From Acidithiobacillus marinus (GTDB taxonomy: Bacteria > Pseudomonadota > Gammaproteobacteria > Acidithiobacillales > Acidithiobacillaceae), in contig NZ_MXAV01000034.1 of assembly GCF_002847505.1 (NCBI RefSeq), positions 124,001 to 188,000 on the forward strand: 64,000 nt of DNA, given 5' to 3'. The position numbers and the translations under genes were made by a program. The notes beneath the pieces are model-generated. The model had not been told where the DNA came from and ran no database searches. It saw only the letters and a program-made list of their open reading frames with translations. Positions 61,401-64,000 of the stretch are shown here, piece after piece (position 1 is the stretch's first letter; every line of letters begins with the position of its first letter).

Positions 61401-61731
61401 TACCTCCATGATCGGCGTGATCGCTCTGGCCGGTGTGGTGGTGCGTAACTCATTGTTGCTGATTGATTTTATTATTGATTATCGGCACCAGGGCTTTCCG
61501 TTGGAAGAGGCGGTTTTACAGGCGGGTGCCGTTCGCTTCCGCCCTATTCTCCTCACCGCACTGGCCATTATGTTCGGTTCGGCCATCATGGTATCCGATC
61601 CAGTCTTTGGAGGTTTGGCGGTTTCCTTGATTTTTGGCACCTTCGCCTCCACACTCCTGACATTAGTGGTGATTCCGCTGCTGTATTTTTTATGGGAGCG
61701 GCGCCTTGAGCAGCAGACACAGAGGATTTAA
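58429..61731 (+). CDS. RND-family efflux pump, inner-membrane permease
   Basis: An 1100-residue AcrB/CusA-like RND transporter: first membrane helix near residues 23-40, two large periplasmic loops, and a second bundle of helices from ~residue 930. In the fourth helix the AcrB pair DD reads LLVDGGIVVIENIH, so only one of the two proton-relay aspartates is present, as in heavy-metal-type (HME) and some other RND pumps. A His/Ala/Asp-rich cytoplasmic linker lies after helix 6 (residues ~520-545). The substrate is unknown; the regulator and downstream genes suggest sulfur or thiol compounds. Confidence 0.9.
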   Translation: MADQQHKMNLAGRLAQSFYQSKITVLIMIAIALFGLLAVTVTPRLYNPEIVVPAAEIFVMRPGSNSKEIHNLVIRPLEALMASLPGVHHTFGYAVNDMGIVTVEFQVGANEEKSLLEVYNQLSRNMDKMPPGTEQPLVKSIGINDVPIMTVTLSSARLNNLALRQVAIRLMDQLQNVPDVANAILIGGGRQAVNVWLNPAKLASAGLSLKNIQQSLQGNNVILPGGHLVNHNHEIPLRIDGALGSVQAVGNVIIGSHDGQPIFLKNVARIEEGAAESHTATSNTEGLANQMHLPAGTSMPAVTIALAKRPGTNAVTVADAVKAKLGRLEREALPQGVHVSITRDYGARANDAVSTLFEHLSIAIGVVAIILMLFLGWREAGIVILTVPLTLGAVLGIGWLLGQTINRITLFALILSLGLLVDGGIVVIENIHRHLHACSKGGFADCVIHATNEIGNPTNIATLAVILAFVPMAFVTGMMGPFMLPIPIFVPIAMIASVLLAYTVVPWGAYRFLRRKAAKAADAHAAAAHGDEHADDAQSSPDALQRGYLRVVTPLLKSSGRRNIFFLVVVILLLLAMLMPLWQFVRPSGTNGPLSALGVNLKMLPAGNVSDFMIQVDTPAGTALDATGQVTEAVGNVLVHNRYIKNFQTYLGHSAPVDFAGLVRGDMMREGSNYAQIQINLVPRDERPMSHTVAVEVYKALQGVRERFPRAVIKIFEVPPGPPVRAQVVAELYGPNYQKLRELAGTVEQRFRKVYDMINVDDSVTATVPEYRVHVDRQKAMLAGVAPAQVAELVHDYIAGTKLGALHDPSAREPVDIILRVPPQDRAWRQQILDLHIRNSQGQQVALSSIVQIQKTSLAKPIYDRDQHPVVYVTGDLIGSSPVYAVLSLNDWLDGRHLDGVHLSTGNLGFTPSQPSDITHYQILWGGDMRLTLDVFRDLGAAFIVALVFIYLMLVAYYQSFMMPVIVMGAIPMTLIGVFPGHWLLNTPFNATSMIGVIALAGVVVRNSLLLIDFIIDYRHQGFPLEEAVLQAGAVRFRPILLTALAIMFGSAIMVSDPVFGGLAVSLIFGTFASTLLTLVVIPLLYFLWERRLEQQTQRI

Positions 61732-61737
61732 CAAGAA

Positions 61738-61959
61738 ATGAATACAGAACGTTGGGTACGTGTGGTTGCCGGTTTTTTTGTCCTGGTGAGTGTCATTCTG
61801 GGCGCTCCTGCCAGTCCCATTTTTGTGAGTGAATGGTTTCTGGCGTTTACGCTTTTTGTGGGATTCAACTTGTTGCAGAGCGGTTTCTCCTGTTTCTGCC
61901 CTCTGGACCGTATTTTGTTGAAGCTGGGTGTTCCTGGTTCTGGATCCTGCGGGAGATAA
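61738..61959 (+). CDS. DUF2892 (YgaP-type transmembrane) protein
   Basis: A 73-residue inner-membrane protein with two helices and the DUF2892 pattern MNTERWVRVVAGFFVL...GFNLLQSGFSCFCPLDRILLKLG. In E. coli YgaP this domain is fused to a rhodanese; here the two are separate neighbouring genes. It starts 6 bp after the RND gene. C51 and C53 (SCFC) may take part in sulfur transfer. Confidence 0.88.
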   Translation: MNTERWVRVVAGFFVLVSVILGAPASPIFVSEWFLAFTLFVGFNLLQSGFSCFCPLDRILLKLGVPGSGSCGR

Positions 61960-61962
61960 CTC

Positions 61963-62388
61963 ATGGAAGCCAAACTCCTTACCTTCGCCCAGGCGCAATG
62001 GCCTCTTTTGCTTGTGGCGGTTGCGCTGATTGTCATGATTTTCAAAGGGCCGCTGACGCGCAAGGCAGCCGGTATCAGTGAAGTGGATGCCAAGGCGGCG
62101 GTCCAGCTCATCAATCACGAAGAAGCCGTGGTGATTGATGTGCGTGAACAAAATGAATGGGCTCAGGGACATCTCCCCGGGGCTCGTCACATTCCTCTTG
62201 GTGATTTGCCCAAATACATGAAAGAGCTGGAAAAGCACCGTGGTCACCATGTGATTTGTCAATGCGCCAGCGGGATGCGATCGGCCCGGGCGGCCGCCAG
62301 TTTGAAAAAAGCCGGCTTCGATAAAATCTACAGTCTTAAAGGCGGCATTGGTGCCTGGCGTAGTGCTGGCTTGCCGGTCGAAAAATGA
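61963..62388 (+). CDS. Membrane-anchored rhodanese
   Basis: A 141-residue protein with one N-terminal membrane helix (residues ~11-27) followed by a cytoplasmic rhodanese domain with active-site Cys101 in CASGMRS. With the DUF2892 protein just before it, it makes a split version of YgaP, a membrane rhodanese that takes up persulfide sulfur. It overlaps the glutaredoxin start (ATGA). Confidence 0.9.
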   Translation: MEAKLLTFAQAQWPLLLVAVALIVMIFKGPLTRKAAGISEVDAKAAVQLINHEEAVVIDVREQNEWAQGHLPGARHIPLGDLPKYMKELEKHRGHHVICQCASGMRSARAAASLKKAGFDKIYSLKGGIGAWRSAGLPVEK

Positions 62389-62663
62389 AAGTCGTTGCTG
62401 AAGTCATCATGTACGCCACGGGAACCTGTCCTTATTGCCACCGGGCCGAAGCCCTGCTGCGCAGCAAGGGGGTCAATCCTACCGTTATCCGCGTCGATCA
62501 AAATCCAGCTCTGCGCCGGGAAATGCAGCAGCGTGCCCACGGTCGCCATACGGTGCCGCAGATTTTTATCAATGGACTGCATGTGGGTGGATCTGATGAT
62601 CTGGCCGCATTGAACCATCGCGGTGGACTGGATAGTCTGTTACAAACGCCTCCCCAGGCTTAG
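62385..62663 (+). CDS. grxC: Glutaredoxin 3
   Basis: A 92-residue glutaredoxin with active site C15-P-Y-C18, the TVPQIFIN cis-Pro loop and the GGSDDL glutathione-binding motif. It reduces protein and glutathione disulfides and can release sulfane sulfur from persulfides with glutathione. It is translationally coupled to the rhodanese before it. Confidence 0.94.
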   Translation: MKVVAEVIMYATGTCPYCHRAEALLRSKGVNPTVIRVDQNPALRREMQQRAHGRHTVPQIFINGLHVGGSDDLAALNHRGGLDSLLQTPPQA

Positions 62664-62698
62664 TTTCGCACGCTGATGGATATTCTCAGGAGGAAAAA

Positions 62699-63133
62699 AT
62701 GACAACATTGATGCTGGTGTGTCCTTCCTGTGGTGGACTGAATCGTGTTCCCCAGGAGCGCTTGGGGGATAAAGCCAAATGTGGCAAGTGCCATGCCGAA
62801 CTGTTACCCGAGCATCCGGTCAACCTGGATGCAGGACATTTCAATACCTATGTCCAGAAAAATGCACTCCCGGTGCTGGTGGACTTTTGGGCTCCCTGGT
62901 GCGGGCCCTGTCGCAGTATGGCACCTCAGTTTGAACAGGCCGCGCGCACTCTGCGGGGGCGGGTTTTGTTTGCCAAGGTCAATACCGAAGCAGAGCAGTC
63001 TCTGGGGGCGCGCTTCCAGATTCGCTCGATTCCCAGCATGCTGCTCTTCCAAAATGGTCAGGAAACGGCGCGCGTCAGTGGCGCCATGGGCGCAGCAGAA
63101 ATCCAGCGCTGGCTTGGATCCCAAGGGGTCTAA
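62699..63133 (+). CDS. trxC: Thioredoxin 2
   Basis: A 144-residue TrxC: N-terminal zinc ribbon with C8/C11 and C28/C31, then a thioredoxin domain with WCGPC (C68, C71). Thioredoxin 2 is the zinc-binding, stress-related form. It lies 35 bp after grxC with AGGAGG and is the last gene of the redox tail. Confidence 0.95.
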   Translation: MTTLMLVCPSCGGLNRVPQERLGDKAKCGKCHAELLPEHPVNLDAGHFNTYVQKNALPVLVDFWAPWCGPCRSMAPQFEQAARTLRGRVLFAKVNTEAEQSLGARFQIRSIPSMLLFQNGQETARVSGAMGAAEIQRWLGSQGV

Positions 63134-63166
63134 GCGGGCACGGGGATAGATCTAAGAGCTAATCCC

Positions 63167-63194
63167 TTGACTTCCTCCGAATAAACACTAAATT
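63167..63194 (+). promoter_or_regulatory. Candidate promoter of amiC
   Basis: TTGACT (5/6), 16-bp spacer, TAAATT (4/6), about 43 bp before the GTG start of the amidase gene. Confidence 0.45.
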
Positions 63195-63236
63195 ACCCCT
63201 ATAAGTTCAGAAATTAATATAAGTTGGGGGCGTACT

Positions 63237-64000
63237 GTGCGTGATTCATCCAGTATTTGTTCCAGTCGGCGACAATTTCTTCAGCGGTTGGCTCTGGGCG
63301 GAGCCCTGCTGGGAACATGGACAATGGCTGATGCCAGCCGGCTTGGCCGCATTACGCCTCGTGAACGCCCCATTGTGGTCTGCTTGGATCCCGGACATGG
63401 CGGCCACGATCCTGGCGCGGTGGGTGTGCGCGGTACCCGGGAAAAGGATGTGGTCCTCGATGTAGGCCTTATTTTGGCCGGGCATCTGCGCAGGACACCT
63501 GGGATTCAGGTGGTGATGACCCGGCAGACAGATCGGTATATTCCTCTCCTGTCGCGCATGTATCTGGGCTCCCGTCAGCGTGCAGACCTATTTGTTTCCA
63601 TTCATGCTGATGCTTTTCCGGATCCCGACGTGCGTGGTTCTACGGTCTGGGCCTTATCCGGAAAGGGAGCCAGCAATGCCGCTGCCCGCTGGCTGGCTAA
63701 ATCCCAAAATTCGGCAGATCCGATCCTCAGTAAATGGTCCACCAGTCGGCAAGATCCCATGCTGAACGAGGTGCTGATCAACATGACACAGACTGCGGCC
63801 ATGAATGCCGCCGCAGCGGCGGCAGATGTCATGATTCGTGGCCTGGCAGGAATAGAAGGCTTGCATAATGCGGCAGTGCAACATGCCAATTTTGTGGTAC
63901 TGCGTGCCCCCGATGTGCCTTCCATGCTGGTTGAAACCGCCTTTATCTCGAATCCCCAGGAAGAACAGCGGCTGCGTGACCCGGAATTCCGGCAGGATCT
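63237..64000 (+). CDS. amiC: Tat-exported N-acetylmuramoyl-L-alanine amidase (3' end missing)
   Basis: The frame opens with GTG at 63237, after GGGGG, and runs off the window at residue ~254. Residues 10-16 are the twin-arginine motif SRRQFLQ, followed by a hydrophobic LALGGALLG stretch, so the protein is exported folded by Tat, as E. coli AmiC is. Zinc-amidase residues: H54 in LDPGHGGHDPGA, a glutamate in EKDVVLDVG, His in VSIHADAF, Glu in VETAFISN. It cuts the amide between MurNAc and the stem peptide at division. An in-frame ATG at 63324 would remove the Tat signal. Confidence 0.92.
   Translation, partial: MRDSSSICSSRRQFLQRLALGGALLGTWTMADASRLGRITPRERPIVVCLDPGHGGHDPGAVGVRGTREKDVVLDVGLILAGHLRRTPGIQVVMTRQTDRYIPLLSRMYLGSRQRADLFVSIHADAFPDPDVRGSTVWALSGKGASNAAARWLAKSQNSADPILSKWSTSRQDPMLNEVLINMTQTAAMNAAAAAADVMIRGLAGIEGLHNAAVQHANFVVLRAPDVPSMLVETAFISNPQEEQRLRDPEFRQD

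Noticed and set aside
1-64000. CRISPR arrays, insertion sequences, prophage or integron
   Set aside because: No regularly spaced repeats, transposase or integrase genes, terminal inverted repeats or phage proteins were seen in either strand.

Overview
This window most likely comes from a chemolithoautotrophic, acidophilic sulfur oxidiser of the Acidithiobacillus type. Three things point that way: a type I sulfur-oxidising heterodisulfide-reductase-like (sHdr) cluster with lipoate-binding proteins and their own lipoate assembly genes; a porin-first feoPABC iron-uptake operon of the kind described in Acidithiobacillus; and a gammaproteobacteria-like housekeeping background (tsaB-rimI-prfC, comM-ubiK-ubiH, a glyU-type tRNA). 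The assignment is an inference from gene content; no database was searched. No phage, insertion sequence, CRISPR array or rRNA was seen.

Layout. 1-3.2 kb: the 3' part of soeA, then soeB and soeC (membrane-anchored cytoplasmic molybdoenzyme, sulfite to sulfate), followed by moaA. 4.4-11.2 kb: rhodanese, tusA, dsrE3A, then hdrC1-hdrB1-hdrA-hyp-hdrC2-hdrB2, closed by a strong terminator. 11.3-17.2 kb: lbpA1-dsrE-lbpA2, then lipS1-sLpl-lipT-lipS2, closed by terminators. 17.4-21.2 kb: a FadL-type outer-membrane protein and a small module with a second, divergent lipoate-ligase-like protein, a pseudo-receiver and unknowns. 21.3-27.3 kb: a tight five-gene run with a CbbQ/CbbO-type AAA+/VWA pair, a histone-deacetylase-like protein and an aldo/keto reductase, with no RuBisCO in the window. 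27.5-32.5 kb: TM2 protein, LysR regulator, a catalytically dead amidotransferase, a DedA protein, and a C26 peptidase/N-carbamoylputrescine amidase pair. 32.6-36.8 kb: feoPABC under a Fur-box promoter. 36.9-41 kb: DsbG-like protein, NlpC/P60 protein, cytochrome c assembly protein. 41-55 kb: DNA helicase, translation and ubiquinone genes, TatD, TcdA, an SCP2/PhnD-like pair, UbiD and tRNA-Gly. 55.4-63.1 kb: a two-cysteine ArsR regulator, a tripartite RND efflux system and a YgaP-like/rhodanese/glutaredoxin/thioredoxin tail. 63.2 kb to the end: the 5' part of a Tat-exported amidase (AmiC).

How the genes fit together. Rhodanese, TusA and DsrE3A can pass sulfane sulfur to the sHdr complex, which with lipoyl-LbpA is thought to release sulfite in the cytoplasm; SoeABC can oxidise that sulfite and feed electrons to quinone. 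MoaA supplies molybdenum cofactor and LipS1/LipS2/sLpl/LipT make the lipoyl groups on LbpA, so the enzymes and two of their cofactor pathways lie together. About 40 kb away, the ArsR protein has the C-x65-C spacing of SqrR/BigR/YgaV persulfide sensors and precedes an efflux pump plus a split YgaP and thiol-reducing proteins. I read this as a possible persulfide-gated detoxification operon, and it is the most interesting candidate system here.
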